Positions 6,665-15,333 of a stretch of 27,969 nucleotides of DNA are shown here, piece after piece. Made by a program: the position numbers and the translations under genes. Within the stretch, counting starts at the first letter, position 1. The number at the start of each line of letters is the position of its first letter. The stretch comes from CAYPEK01 sp964409645. Lineage in GTDB: Bacteria > UBP15 > UBA6099. The stretch spans positions 1-27,969 of the forward strand of contig CAYPEK010000053.1 of assembly GCA_964409645.1 (NCBI GenBank), written 5' to 3'. The notes under the pieces were generated by a model that ran no database searches, was not told the origin of the DNA, and worked only from the letters and a program-made list of their open reading frames with translations.

Positions 6665-8140
6665 ATGGCGGACAACAAAAAACGACCCGGTTCCGTAAGC
6701 GATGATATCCTCAACGAACTCGATCAGTTTGATAAGAAGTTCAGCGAAGATAGAAAGCCTCCGAGCGATGAGCCCGTCGCGATAAGAGTAACGGATGACG
6801 AGATGAAGGTATTTGTCACCGTTCAGCCTCCGATGGATGCATCGGTCAACATCGACGTGGCGATGGTGAAGGAGGAGCTTGGGAAAGTCGGCGTCGTTCA
6901 CGGATTGGACGAGGAAGCGATAAACGACATATTCACGTTCGGATCGTATAATGTCGAGGTCGCGGTTGCCAAAGGAACCCCGCCGACTGACGGTCAGAGC
7001 GCTTCGATAGATTACAAATTCAACACTTCTGATGATAAAAAGGTCGAACTGAAAGCGGACGAGCACGGCAACGTGGATCACCGGGCGATGAACCTCGTGC
7101 AGAGCGTCGAGGAAGGCACTCTGCTCGCGGTGAAGGTTCCCGCAGTCGCGGGGCAGGAAGGAATGACCTGCCTCGGCAACAAGATTCCTGTTAAGGAAGG
7201 CAGAGACGTTCCGTTGCCGGTCGGAGAAAACGTAAAGGCGACGGAAGACGGGCTGGGTCTTGTTGCTACGATCAGCGGTCAGCCGGTGCTGAGAGACGGC
7301 AAAGTATCGGTGAGCGCGGTGTACGAAGTTCGCGGCGACGTCAATTTCAAGACAGGTAACATCAACTTCAAGGGCACGGTTGTGATCACGGGCAATGTGA
7401 TGAGCGACTTCGTGGTGAGCGCGACCGAAGACGTCGAAATAAACGGGAACATCGAAAAGGCGCTGATCGAGGCGGGCGGCGACGTACGGGTGCGCGGCGG
7501 CATGTACGGACTCGGTGACGGCAAGATCGTCGCCAACGGATCGATCACCATCCGCTCGATCGAGAGCGGCATCCTCGAATCGAACACTAACATCATCCTG
7601 CAACAGTCCGCGCGGAACAGCACGTTGCTGGCGGGCAACGACATCATGCTGAACAACCCGAAGGGAAGCATCACGGGCGGCCGCGCGATCTGCGGCCACC
7701 ATTACGATCTCGCCAATCTCGGATCGCCGTCGTTCACAGAGACGATTGTCGAAATCGGCGTGAATCCGAAACTGAAACAAGTCTATGACGACTTGACCAA
7801 GAAGCTCGAAGACCATAAAGTGCAGCTCGAACGTGTAACGAACAACATCAAGACGCTTAAGAGCAAGGCGGACAGCCTGTCGGACAAGGAAAAGGACCTT
7901 CTGAAAAAATTAGTGCCCGCGTTCCACACGCTGAAGGCGGACATCGAAGCCGGCACGGCGAAGATAGCGTTCCTCAAGGACAAGATGGACAAACTGACGC
8001 AGGGCCGCTGCCGCGTACGCGGCAAGACGTATCCGGGCGTGAAGATCGTGTCGCCGAACAGCAGCATGGTAGTCCGCTCGGAAGTCAACCATTCAAGTTT
8101 CTACGAACAGAACGAACAGATCATTGTCGGGCCGTATTGA
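6665..8140 (+). CDS. FapA/DUF342 family protein
   Basis: This 491-residue protein matches the DUF342 family, called flagellar assembly protein A in some species. The N-terminal third (to about 190) is an alpha/beta region with the motif GTPPTDGQ near 104-111. Residues about 195-350 form the repetitive beta-solenoid with alternating Gly/Asn/Val (for example GDVNFKTGNINFKGTVVITG and the EINGNIE and GDVRVRGGM turns). Residues about 375-450 are charged and probably coiled coil. A short beta end follows, with KTYPGVKI. The start is ATG behind AAGGAG. No flagellar genes are in view, so a flagellar role is unproven. A bactofilin-like polymer or scaffold is an alternative. It lies 33 bases before a DUF1844 gene. 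Confidence 0.88.
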   Translation: MADNKKRPGSVSDDILNELDQFDKKFSEDRKPPSDEPVAIRVTDDEMKVFVTVQPPMDASVNIDVAMVKEELGKVGVVHGLDEEAINDIFTFGSYNVEVAVAKGTPPTDGQSASIDYKFNTSDDKKVELKADEHGNVDHRAMNLVQSVEEGTLLAVKVPAVAGQEGMTCLGNKIPVKEGRDVPLPVGENVKATEDGLGLVATISGQPVLRDGKVSVSAVYEVRGDVNFKTGNINFKGTVVITGNVMSDFVVSATEDVEINGNIEKALIEAGGDVRVRGGMYGLGDGKIVANGSITIRSIESGILESNTNIILQQSARNSTLLAGNDIMLNNPKGSITGGRAICGHHYDLANLGSPSFTETIVEIGVNPKLKQVYDDLTKKLEDHKVQLERVTNNIKTLKSKADSLSDKEKDLLKKLVPAFHTLKADIEAGTAKIAFLKDKMDKLTQGRCRVRGKTYPGVKIVSPNSSMVVRSEVNHSSFYEQNEQIIVGPY

Positions 8141-8173
8141 TTTGCGGCTGCTTAAATAACGGAGGATACGGAA

Positions 8174-8806
8174 ATGGCAGAAGATAAGGGCGAAGAAAAG
8201 AAAAAATATCAGGTGGTGGACCGCCGGCATAATTACGACGAGGAAGCTCCGGCGGAGCCGGAACCCGCGCAGGAGCCTGCCGAGGCGTCCGCTGACGAGG
8301 CGGAACTCGAAGAGCAATTTGATGAAGCCGGCGAAGAGCCGCGCAGGGAGCTGCGGATCGAGGACGCGATGCGGCTGGCGCTGAGCGCGGTTAGGGAGCA
8401 GGCGCTGTTTGCGCTTGGATTGCTGATCTCGAAACAGCGACGCGCGGAACCGGACATGGACCGCGCGATGAAGGTCTCGAAAATTTTCTCGCAGCTCGCG
8501 GACAAGTTCTCGGCGAATCTCGAAGATGCGGGCCTGATGGAATCCGACAGGCCGGAACCTTCCCTCGACGAGATCGCGGCGTTCTGCTTCAATCTCCTGC
8601 AGGGACAGGTTTTCGTTTATATGGGGTTGATAGCTAATCCCGCGACCGGGCTGATCTCGAAGGACTTGGCGCAAGCGAAACTGGGCATAGATTTCTGCAC
8701 GGCGCTGCTCGAAGCAGTGAGGCCGGAACTGAACCCGAATGTCGCAAAGCAGATCGAAGGTGCACTTGCGGACATGCAGATTAATTTCGTTCAGCAGAAA
8801 ATCTGA
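8174..8806 (+). CDS. DUF1844 domain protein
   Basis: The 210-residue protein has an acidic, Pro/Ala/Glu-rich and probably disordered N-terminus (about 1-65). A helical part follows, then a C-terminal DUF1844-like segment. The recognisable core is VYMGLIANPATGLISKDL followed by AKLGIDFCTALLE, near residues 150-180. DUF1844 proteins are small and of unknown function. Here the domain is fused to an extra helical region of about 80 residues and a long acidic leader. The start has GGAGG eight bases upstream. The gene sits between FapA-like and Pro/Glu-rich TPR genes with gaps of 33 and 24 bases, consistent with one transcript. Confidence 0.8.
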   Translation: MAEDKGEEKKKYQVVDRRHNYDEEAPAEPEPAQEPAEASADEAELEEQFDEAGEEPRRELRIEDAMRLALSAVREQALFALGLLISKQRRAEPDMDRAMKVSKIFSQLADKFSANLEDAGLMESDRPEPSLDEIAAFCFNLLQGQVFVYMGLIANPATGLISKDLAQAKLGIDFCTALLEAVRPELNPNVAKQIEGALADMQINFVQQKI

Positions 8807-8830
8807 CCGGGTCCGCGGGAGAATCCGAAA

Positions 8831-10663
8831 GTGTTCGTTCATCTCGTAAAGGATTATCTGAAGAAGCTCGAAGCTGTGGAGCAGCGGCTTGCCGTGTCGC
8901 TCGACCGCGACGAAATACAGACGCTCGGACTCAAACTGCGCTTCTATTTCAATGAGATCAGGCATTACCAGCGTATGATGGACGAAGTCTATAACCGCGT
9001 GATCGACATTCAGGAAAAGTACGGTTTCGTGGCGGAGGGCGAGCGCAGGCAGTCGTCGGAAAAAAAGCCGCAACAGGACAAATCGGAAAAAACCGAAGAC
9101 CTGAAAGGCCTGCTTTCCGACTGGATATCGCGCATGGAGGAAAAGGGGATCGATCCGAAAAGCTTCCTTCAGGGCGCGCCGCCGGTGAAAGAACCGGAAG
9201 AGAAAATGCCGGAGGTAGCTTCCGCTCCGGAAGCGGAGCCGGAGGAACCGGAACCGGCGACCCCGCCTGCCCGCGAGCAAGTTGTTGAAGAGCAACCACT
9301 GCCGGAAGAACGGGAGCTCGAACCCGTGCCGGAGCCGAATGCAGTATCGTCGGCCGGCGGTTACCAGCGGGACGCGCTGGAGATGTATCGGAAACTGCAA
9401 CCTGACATGAAGGGCGAACAACCCGAATCGAAAATAGATTTGATTAACGCAGGGGTCGAACCGGATTTTGTTCCGGAGGACGATACAGAGGCTTGGTGGC
9501 CGCCGGCCGATGAGGAAGTCTCGGCTGAGAAGTCCAAAACCAAGCCTCGGGCCGAAGCTGCCGGGGAGTTCGATGAAATTGACGAAGAACCTCTTCTGAC
9601 TCCTGAAGAGCTTGCGCTTGTGGCGGAAACGATGGAAGACGAAGAAATACAGCCGGCGGAGGTAAGCCAACCTGCGATATCCGCGCCGATAATTACGGCC
9701 GAACCGGAAATGAAACAACCGGTTGAGCCTCCGACTGCGCCGGTTGAATATGCACAGGAGCCTGCGCCGGAAGAACAGGTTGAAGTCGTCGAGGAGCAAA
9801 TAATACCTGCCGGGCCGAAATCGATTGCTGAACGTGTGGCGGAGTGGGCGGCGGCGATAGGCGCGGCTCAGATTTCGGTCGAAGAGATAGAGAGTGAGAT
9901 GAACGACCTGCTTGAAGAGTCGGACGTCAAAGATATTGAGTCGCTGCTCGGCGCCGTCGAGAATGGTTTCATTCAGGGACTGCCGGAGAGCGATGCGGCG
10001 GCGGCGGGATTCTGCGCTGCGTATATTTTGAAGTCAAAGGGTCGCACGGGAACAGCGATTAACGTGTTGGAAACCGCGGCGAGAAAAGGGACGGTCTTCA
10101 GCGAATTCGAAATACTGCTCGGCGATCTTTACTTCTCGCGCAACTTATATGCCGGTGCGCTCGAAGCATACACCGGCGCGCGAGCGCGCAACAGCGAACT
10201 CGGCCACTCTTGGGAGCGTATGATTGTCTGCATGCGCGAGACTGGCAACTGGGATGCGCTGATTGCGGAGCTGAATTCGCTGCCGTCCGGAGTCAGTCCG
10301 GAACTGACGCTGATGAAGGCGGAGGCGCTGCTCAATAAGGGCCGCATTTCGGAGTCGCTGAAGGTCTCGCAGGCAATGTTCGATTCGGCGGAGACACCGG
10401 AGGATAAAGTTAAATCGGCTGTTTTTTCGGCGAAGGCGCTTGAAGCAAAAGGCGATATTCTCGGAGCGATGGACTCTTACGAGAGATGTTTCCAGTTGGG
10501 GATTTCAGCGCCGGAAGCGCATTTCGAACTTGGACGTCTGTATCTGCAGCACAAGGCGATTCCACTTGGGAAGAATCAGTTGATGACGATAATGAAGAAG
10601 TACCCGGAGAGCGGTTGGGCGGACAAGGCGCGCGACCTGATGGTTAAGGAAGGGGTTTACTGA
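8831..10663 (+). CDS. Pro/Glu-rich protein with helical N-terminus and TPR-like C-terminus
   Basis: I do not recognise a named family for this 610-residue protein. Residues 1-75 are helical and probably coiled coil, with many charged heptad-like positions. Residues about 75-330 are low-complexity, rich in Pro, Glu and Ala, and probably disordered. Residues about 330-610 are helical repeats of TPR type, such as AYILKSKGRTGTAINVLETA, LLGDLYFSRNLYAGALEAY and MDSYERCFQLGISAPEAHFE. The start is GTG with GGGAGA about ten bases upstream. There is no signal peptide or membrane segment. It begins 24 bases after the DUF1844 gene and ends three bases before the PgeF-type gene, so it is in the same operon. 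A scaffold role is likely by architecture only. Confidence 0.75.
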   Translation: MFVHLVKDYLKKLEAVEQRLAVSLDRDEIQTLGLKLRFYFNEIRHYQRMMDEVYNRVIDIQEKYGFVAEGERRQSSEKKPQQDKSEKTEDLKGLLSDWISRMEEKGIDPKSFLQGAPPVKEPEEKMPEVASAPEAEPEEPEPATPPAREQVVEEQPLPEERELEPVPEPNAVSSAGGYQRDALEMYRKLQPDMKGEQPESKIDLINAGVEPDFVPEDDTEAWWPPADEEVSAEKSKTKPRAEAAGEFDEIDEEPLLTPEELALVAETMEDEEIQPAEVSQPAISAPIITAEPEMKQPVEPPTAPVEYAQEPAPEEQVEVVEEQIIPAGPKSIAERVAEWAAAIGAAQISVEEIESEMNDLLEESDVKDIESLLGAVENGFIQGLPESDAAAAGFCAAYILKSKGRTGTAINVLETAARKGTVFSEFEILLGDLYFSRNLYAGALEAYTGARARNSELGHSWERMIVCMRETGNWDALIAELNSLPSGVSPELTLMKAEALLNKGRISESLKVSQAMFDSAETPEDKVKSAVFSAKALEAKGDILGAMDSYERCFQLGISAPEAHFELGRLYLQHKAIPLGKNQLMTIMKKYPESGWADKARDLMVKEGVY

Positions 10664-10666
10664 ACT

Positions 10667-11467
10667 TTGAAACTCGATTACCGGTCGCTGCCCGGAACGG
10701 GCGGCGTTCTTTTGTGGCCCGCGCCGGAGGATGTGCCCGAAGGTTTCCGCGTTTTTTTCGCGACGCGGGTGTTCACCGGAAAGCAAGGGCCGCGTTTCGT
10801 AAATTACGGTTTTACCGGGATTCCCGGCGCTGAGGAGTCAAAAAGCAACTTCTGCCGAATCGCCGGGCTGGATTTTGAAAAGCTTACTTTGTGCCGACAG
10901 ACGCATTCGGCTGACGTCGTGCCGGTGGACGGCGAAAACGCCGGGACCGGACGAGGAGGCCCCGATTCGCTGTCGATCACGGCGGACGGGCTGATGACGA
11001 ATATCGAAGGCGTTCCGCTCGGTATCACGACGGCGGATTGCGTGCCGATTATGATAGCCGATCCGGTGTCGAGGTCGATCGCGGCGGTACATGCCGGTTG
11101 GCGCGGCACCGACGGAGGTATAGTCGGTAACGCGGTTGCGGCGTTGAGGCGCGAGTTCGGCGCCGAGCCCGCCGCAATGCGCGCGTACATGGGGCCGTCG
11201 ATCGGCCCGTGTTGCTATGAGATCGGCGACGAAATCGCCGGGCGGCTTTCGAAAAAGGACGAGGAGTTTTTGACGGAAAGAGACGGCGGGAGATACCTCG
11301 ATTTGAGGGCATGGAACGCGTCGAAGCTCGTCTCGGCGGGTCTCAGCCCGATGAATATTTACGCGGCTGACGCCTGCACGAAGTGCAACACCGGCCTGTT
11401 CTTTTCTTATCGCGGCGATAAGGAATGCATGGGCTCGAACATAACGATAATTGTGAAGGATAAATAA
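10667..11467 (+). CDS. pgeF: YfiH/PgeF family purine nucleoside phosphorylase (multicopper-oxidase-like fold)
   Basis: This 266-residue protein belongs to the YfiH/LACC1 family, formerly called polyphenol oxidase or laccase domain. Members cleave or deaminate purine nucleosides, and an E. coli member has been linked to peptidoglycan precursor quality. Metal ligands are visible: CRQTHSADVV with His80, GITTADCVP with Cys125 and AVHAGWRGT with His142. GPSIGPCCYEIG (176-187) and CTKCNTGLFFSYR near the C-terminus are also typical. The start is a TTG three bases after the preceding stop, with AAGGAAGGGG just upstream. No membrane segment is present. The neighbours do not indicate a special substrate. 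Confidence 0.92.
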   Translation: MKLDYRSLPGTGGVLLWPAPEDVPEGFRVFFATRVFTGKQGPRFVNYGFTGIPGAEESKSNFCRIAGLDFEKLTLCRQTHSADVVPVDGENAGTGRGGPDSLSITADGLMTNIEGVPLGITTADCVPIMIADPVSRSIAAVHAGWRGTDGGIVGNAVAALRREFGAEPAAMRAYMGPSIGPCCYEIGDEIAGRLSKKDEEFLTERDGGRYLDLRAWNASKLVSAGLSPMNIYAADACTKCNTGLFFSYRGDKECMGSNITIIVKDK

Positions 11468-11495
11468 CGGCGCGGAGCGGCTTGGATGCCGCGGC

Positions 11496-11500
11496 GGAGG
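11496..11500 (+). promoter_or_regulatory. Ribosome binding site that fixes the zinc-ribbon protein start at 11507
   Basis: GGAGG followed by GAAATC and ATG at 11507. This is much better than the in-frame ATG at 11486, which has no site. Confidence 0.75.
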
Positions 11501-11506
11501 GAAATC

Positions 11507-13030
11507 ATGCCGGAAACAATATGCCCGTTTTGCCGAAAATCGTATCCAGCGGACTTCAAGTGGTGCATGGACGACGGGAGCGAACTCGAACAGAACATCG
11601 GTCAGTACGACGAGGTTGTGGACGAGATTCCGAAAGTGCCGTGCCCTGACTGCGGCGAGATGATCGACCCGCGCGACGTGTATTGCGGCGCGTGCGGATC
11701 GAGAGTCGCAGGAAGACTGCCCAAGGTGGATATCCCGGGCGTGACTGAACCTGAAATATCTGAAGAGGAATATGTTTCGCCTGAGGCGCCCGCAGCGCCG
11801 ACCGGGCAAACCCGCGAATGTCCGAATTGCGGCGCGACCATTGCAGCCGACGATGTTTTCTGCGGAGAATGCGGCTCGAAGGTCGAAGCGGCGGCGGCAT
11901 CCGCTCCCTCTTACAGCGAAGATTTCGAAGGCAAGCATTGCCTGAGTTGCGCGGCGGCAATCGATCCCGGCGAGCAGTACTGCGGAGTATGCGGAGAGAA
12001 AGTGCCCGACGGTTTCTGGGATACGCCTGCTGCGGCTCCGGCCCCGGCAGTTACCGCTGCACCCGCGCCGGCGGTCTCCGCAACGGTGTCGTGCCCGAAT
12101 TGCGGGGCGGCAATTGCGTCGGACGATGCGTTCTGCGGCGAGTGCGGAAATCAAGTAACGGCAGCAGTCTCCGCAGCGCCGCCGCCTCCGCCGGTTGCGC
12201 CTCAGCAAATGGCGCCGCCTACAGTGTGTCCGTCTTGCTCGGCGGATATAGTGCCGGGCGACGTTTTCTGCGGAACATGTGGCCACAACCTTGCTGAGAC
12301 AGTGGAAGCTCCGCCGGATCTCGCGGGGCCGGAGCCGGAATTTATCGGCGAACCAGAACCTGAACCGGTTGTCATTGTTGATCCGTTCGGCGGCCGCGGC
12401 ATGAGGAAGATGGATATAGACTGTCCGAACTGCGGACTTAAAATACCACACGATGCGGATGTTTGCAGCGTTTGCGGATACGACCGGAACAATCCGCCCG
12501 AACCGGCTGCGGCGCCTGTAGAACAGGTGTCCGGCGCTCTTTGTCCAAGTTGCGGCGGAAGCGTGGAACCCGGCGAAGCATTCTGCGGAAACTGCGGTTC
12601 GCAGCTCTCCGGTGCTCCGGCGACGGCGGAACCCGAACCGGAAAAACCAAAACGTTCGATCTCTGAGATGACCGCCGATGTTCTGATTTGCGCGGAATGT
12701 GGACAGGAAGGGCTGCCCGGACAGGATGCCTGCATGGCCTGCGGCGGAGTCCTGAAGACTCAGGCCGAACTCGATGCGATGTACGCGCAGATCGAGGAGC
12801 CGACAGCTCCCGCGCCGCCGCCCGCGATAGAGATTAATCCGGAACCGGAGCCTGCTGCGCCTTCGTTCACACCGCCGCCGCCGCCACCTCCTCCGGTGCC
12901 TTCGCCTGCACCCGCGGCGCCTGCCGCGGCTCCGGCTTCAGGGGCTGGAGATAAGATTTGTTCGTGCTGCGGCAGCAGTTGCCCGCCGGACACCGAGTTC
13001 TGCCCGAACTGCGGAGTGGATTTCGACTGA
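11507..13030 (+). CDS. Tandem zinc-ribbon protein (about ten ribbons)
   Basis: This 507-residue protein is a string of short zinc ribbons joined by Pro/Ala/Glu-rich linkers. The first unit is CPFC...C, with the second pair degenerate (CMDDG). Nine full CxxC...CxxC units follow, most of the form CPNCG, about ten residues, then CGECG, for example CPDCGEMIDPRDVYCGACG and CPSCGGSVEPGEAFCGNCG. The last ends close to the C-terminus (CPNCGVDFD). A Pro-rich stretch lies just before it, near 455-485. No enzyme domain, signal peptide or membrane segment is visible. Such ribbons usually hold zinc structurally and serve protein or nucleic acid contacts. The number of copies is high. It follows pgeF by 39 bases and precedes metG by 115. 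Confidence 0.85.
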   Translation: MPETICPFCRKSYPADFKWCMDDGSELEQNIGQYDEVVDEIPKVPCPDCGEMIDPRDVYCGACGSRVAGRLPKVDIPGVTEPEISEEEYVSPEAPAAPTGQTRECPNCGATIAADDVFCGECGSKVEAAAASAPSYSEDFEGKHCLSCAAAIDPGEQYCGVCGEKVPDGFWDTPAAAPAPAVTAAPAPAVSATVSCPNCGAAIASDDAFCGECGNQVTAAVSAAPPPPPVAPQQMAPPTVCPSCSADIVPGDVFCGTCGHNLAETVEAPPDLAGPEPEFIGEPEPEPVVIVDPFGGRGMRKMDIDCPNCGLKIPHDADVCSVCGYDRNNPPEPAAAPVEQVSGALCPSCGGSVEPGEAFCGNCGSQLSGAPATAEPEPEKPKRSISEMTADVLICAECGQEGLPGQDACMACGGVLKTQAELDAMYAQIEEPTAPAPPPAIEINPEPEPAAPSFTPPPPPPPPVPSPAPAAPAAAPASGAGDKICSCCGSSCPPDTEFCPNCGVDFD

Positions 13031-13145
13031 CGGGTTGGAAGTTGCTTTGCAGCAATACAACTAAGATGACTTTTGTGTATTAATATAAAACCATTATCGG
13101 TGGAAAGACCCGCAACTAAGTCTTTGCCCGCCGGGAGAATGTAAA
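13031..13145 (+). promoter_or_regulatory. Gap before metG with a small hairpin and an AT-rich promoter-like stretch
   Basis: TTGCT (13042-13046) and AGCAA (13051-13055) form a short stem, flanked by GTTG and CAAC. It has no T-run, so it is at most a weak terminator. An AT-rich stretch from 13071 to 13090 (with TATAAA at 13084-13089) could be a -10 region for metG. The metG ribosome site is GGGAG at 13133-13137. Confidence 0.3.
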
Positions 13146-15218
13146 ATGAAAGAAAAGATTTTAGTAACGAGCGCGCTTCCGTATGCAAACGGGCCGATAC
13201 ATTTCGGCCACATTTCCGGCGCATACCTGCCGGCGGATATTTTCGTGCGCTACAAGAAGATGGCGGGCGCGGACATCATCTACATCTGCGGAACGGACGA
13301 CCACGGCATTGCGATCACGATTTCCGCCGAGAAGGCGGGCCGTCCGCCGGAGGAACATGTCCGCATAAACCACGACCTAATCAAGTCGATCTTCGACAGA
13401 ATGAACATCGGATTCACAAATTTTTCGTCCACCTCGCGCAAGATTCATTATCCGATCTCACAGGAGTTTTTCACGCGCCTGTTCGAAAAAGGCCTGATCG
13501 AGATGAAGGAAACCGAGCAGTTCTTCTGCGTGAAGTGCAATAGATTCCTCGCGGATAGGTACATCACCGGCGATTGCCCGTACTGCGGGCAGCAGGACGT
13601 CCGCGGCGATGAGTGTACGAAATGCGGGCAGTGGCTCGACCCGTTCGAACTGAAGGAGCCCCGCTGCACGGTTTGCGGCGCAGTGCCGGAGAAACGCACG
13701 ACGGCGAACTGGTATCTCAAGATGGGCGACCGCGCGGAATGGCTCGAAAAGTGGATCAACGAAAAAGCGGAAGGCGCTGACGGCGGAACGCCGTGGAAGA
13801 AAATCGTCGTCACTGAAGTGCAGGGCTACCTCAAACGCGGGTTGAAGAGCCGCGCGATCACGCGTGACCTGACATGGGGCGTACCGGTCCCGCTGCCCGA
13901 AGCCGATGGGAAGGTCCTCTATGTGTGGTTCGACGCGCCGATCGGCTATATCTCTTCGACGAAGGAATATTTCGAGGGGCAGGGCGCGCCGGAGAAGTGG
14001 CGCGAGTACTGGCAGGATAAAGACTGCAAGCTGTTCCACTTCATTGGAAAAGACAACATTCCGTTCCATGCGATGATTTTTCCGATCATGCTCGACGGGA
14101 TGGAGCAGGGCTACAAGCTACCGGACTTTGTCGCATCGAACGCGTTTCTGAACCTCGAGGGAAAGCAGTTCTCAAAGAGCGCGAACTGGTACATCGATGT
14201 CCTCGAATTTCTCGACAAATATCCGGTGGATTCGATCCGCTATTATCTTTGCTCCGACATGCCGGAGAACGCGGATTCGGAGTTCCGTTGGGACCGCTAT
14301 CAGGCGGCGCACAACAGCGAGTTGACAAACATATACGCGAATCTGGTCAACAGGACGCTCAAGTTCGTCGCAACGAAGATGGACGGCAAAGTGCCCGCGC
14401 TCGCGGGGCCGCTCGGCGAAACTGAGACAGAGCTTATCGCGGCGATCGAGGCGGCGCCGGAGAAAGTCGGTGCGTGCCTGAATAAGTTCGAGTTCAGAAA
14501 CGGACTGGTGGCGATGCTCGATCTGGCGCGGGCGGGGAACAAGTTCTTCGACACGTGCCAGCCGTGGAAGTCGGTGACCGAAAACCGGCCGGCGGCGGAT
14601 ACGGCGATACGGCTCTGTCTCAGGCTGATAAAGGCGCTCGCGGCGGTTTCGTATCCGTTCCTCCCCGAGACGGCGGAGCGGATATGGAAGATGCTTGGGC
14701 TTGAAGGTTCCGCGGAGGCGACGCCGTGGAGCGAAGCCGCGTCGGATACGTTCACCGACGGCGCGGTTCTCCCGCAACCCGATATTCTCTTCACACGCAT
14801 CGAGAACAAGCAGGTCGAGGAGGAGCGAAAAAAACTCGGCGGCGGCGAGCAGGAAGAAAAGAAGAAAACGGAAGTGCAAATTCCGGGGGTGAAGAAGATG
14901 ATAGTGTTCGACGATTTTGCGAAGGTTGACCTCAGGGCGGCCAAGGTTCTTGAGGCGGAGCCGGTGAAAGGCTCGATCAAGATGCTGAAGCTGAAAGTTG
15001 ACATCGGAGTTGAGCAGCGTCAGATCGTCGCGGGAATCGCTCAATACTACAAGCCGGAACAGTTGATGGGGAAAATGATAGCGGTGGTTGCGAACCTCGA
15101 ACCGAGGAAACTGATGGGGATCGAGTCGCACGGGATGCTGCTCGCGGCAAGCGTTGAAGGCAAGCTCACGATCGTGACGCTCGACGGCGAGATGGACCCG
15201 GGCGCACGCATTTCATAA
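13146..15218 (+). CDS. metG: Methionyl-tRNA synthetase with C-terminal tRNA-binding domain
   Basis: The 690-residue enzyme charges tRNA-Met and initiator tRNA in the cytoplasm. The class I signature HIGH appears as HFGH (19-22). The KMSKS loop appears as KQFSKS (340-345). Between about residues 128 and 181, four CxxC pairs (starting with CVKC at 128-131, then CPYC, CTKC and CTVC) mark the two-knuckle zinc type. The anticodon-binding helical domain follows. Residues from about 588 form an EMAP/Trbp111-like OB-fold tRNA-binding domain, with FAKVDLRAAKVLEAE and SHGMLLAA. Start ATG has GGGAG nearby. Length and order are normal for the bacterial two-domain form. The gene ends before a strong bidirectional terminator. 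Confidence 0.97.
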   Translation: MKEKILVTSALPYANGPIHFGHISGAYLPADIFVRYKKMAGADIIYICGTDDHGIAITISAEKAGRPPEEHVRINHDLIKSIFDRMNIGFTNFSSTSRKIHYPISQEFFTRLFEKGLIEMKETEQFFCVKCNRFLADRYITGDCPYCGQQDVRGDECTKCGQWLDPFELKEPRCTVCGAVPEKRTTANWYLKMGDRAEWLEKWINEKAEGADGGTPWKKIVVTEVQGYLKRGLKSRAITRDLTWGVPVPLPEADGKVLYVWFDAPIGYISSTKEYFEGQGAPEKWREYWQDKDCKLFHFIGKDNIPFHAMIFPIMLDGMEQGYKLPDFVASNAFLNLEGKQFSKSANWYIDVLEFLDKYPVDSIRYYLCSDMPENADSEFRWDRYQAAHNSELTNIYANLVNRTLKFVATKMDGKVPALAGPLGETETELIAAIEAAPEKVGACLNKFEFRNGLVAMLDLARAGNKFFDTCQPWKSVTENRPAADTAIRLCLRLIKALAAVSYPFLPETAERIWKMLGLEGSAEATPWSEAASDTFTDGAVLPQPDILFTRIENKQVEEERKKLGGGEQEEKKKTEVQIPGVKKMIVFDDFAKVDLRAAKVLEAEPVKGSIKMLKLKVDIGVEQRQIVAGIAQYYKPEQLMGKMIAVVANLEPRKLMGIESHGMLLAASVEGKLTIVTLDGEMDPGARIS

Positions 15219-15245
15219 GCAACAACTAATAAAATAACTGAAAAT

Positions 15246-15281
15246 AAAAGAGGCGGGATTTGTATGCCCCGCCTCTTTTTT
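15246..15281. terminator. Bidirectional rho-independent terminator between metG and dapL
   Basis: A perfect 12-base stem, AAAAGAGGCGGG (15246-15257) and CCCGCCTCTTTT (15268-15279), encloses a ten-base loop. T-runs follow it on both strands (TTTTTT on the plus strand, TTTTATTTT on the minus strand). It lies between two converging operons and should stop both. Confidence 0.93.
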
Positions 15282-15296
15282 GTTGTAATCTTGTTC

Positions 15297-15319
15297 CGCC
15301 CTCAACTTGTTTGAGGGCG
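15297..15319. repeat. Hairpin downstream of dapL
   Basis: CGCCCTCAA (15297-15305) and TTGAGGGCG (15311-15319) form a nine-base stem with a five-base loop, just after the dapL stop. It has no T-run in the leftward direction. It may protect the 3' end of the transcript or act with the nearby terminator. Confidence 0.55.
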
Positions 15320-15333
15320 CATTATGAAAACTA

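Noticed and set aside
6386..7816. Minus-strand open frame of about 476 codons opposite the TPR and FapA-like genes
   Set aside because: Shadow of strongly coding plus-strand genes, without motifs.
8093..9799. Long minus-strand open frame of about 568 codons opposite DUF1844 and the Pro/Glu-rich gene
   Set aside because: Composition is Arg/Phe/Leu-rich as expected from the antisense of acidic GC-rich genes. It has no family motifs and covers well-supported genes.
10838..12451. Long minus-strand open frame of about 537 codons opposite pgeF and the zinc-ribbon gene
   Set aside because: It is an antisense shadow with Arg/His/Cys-rich runs and no domain. The plus strand carries clear conserved motifs.
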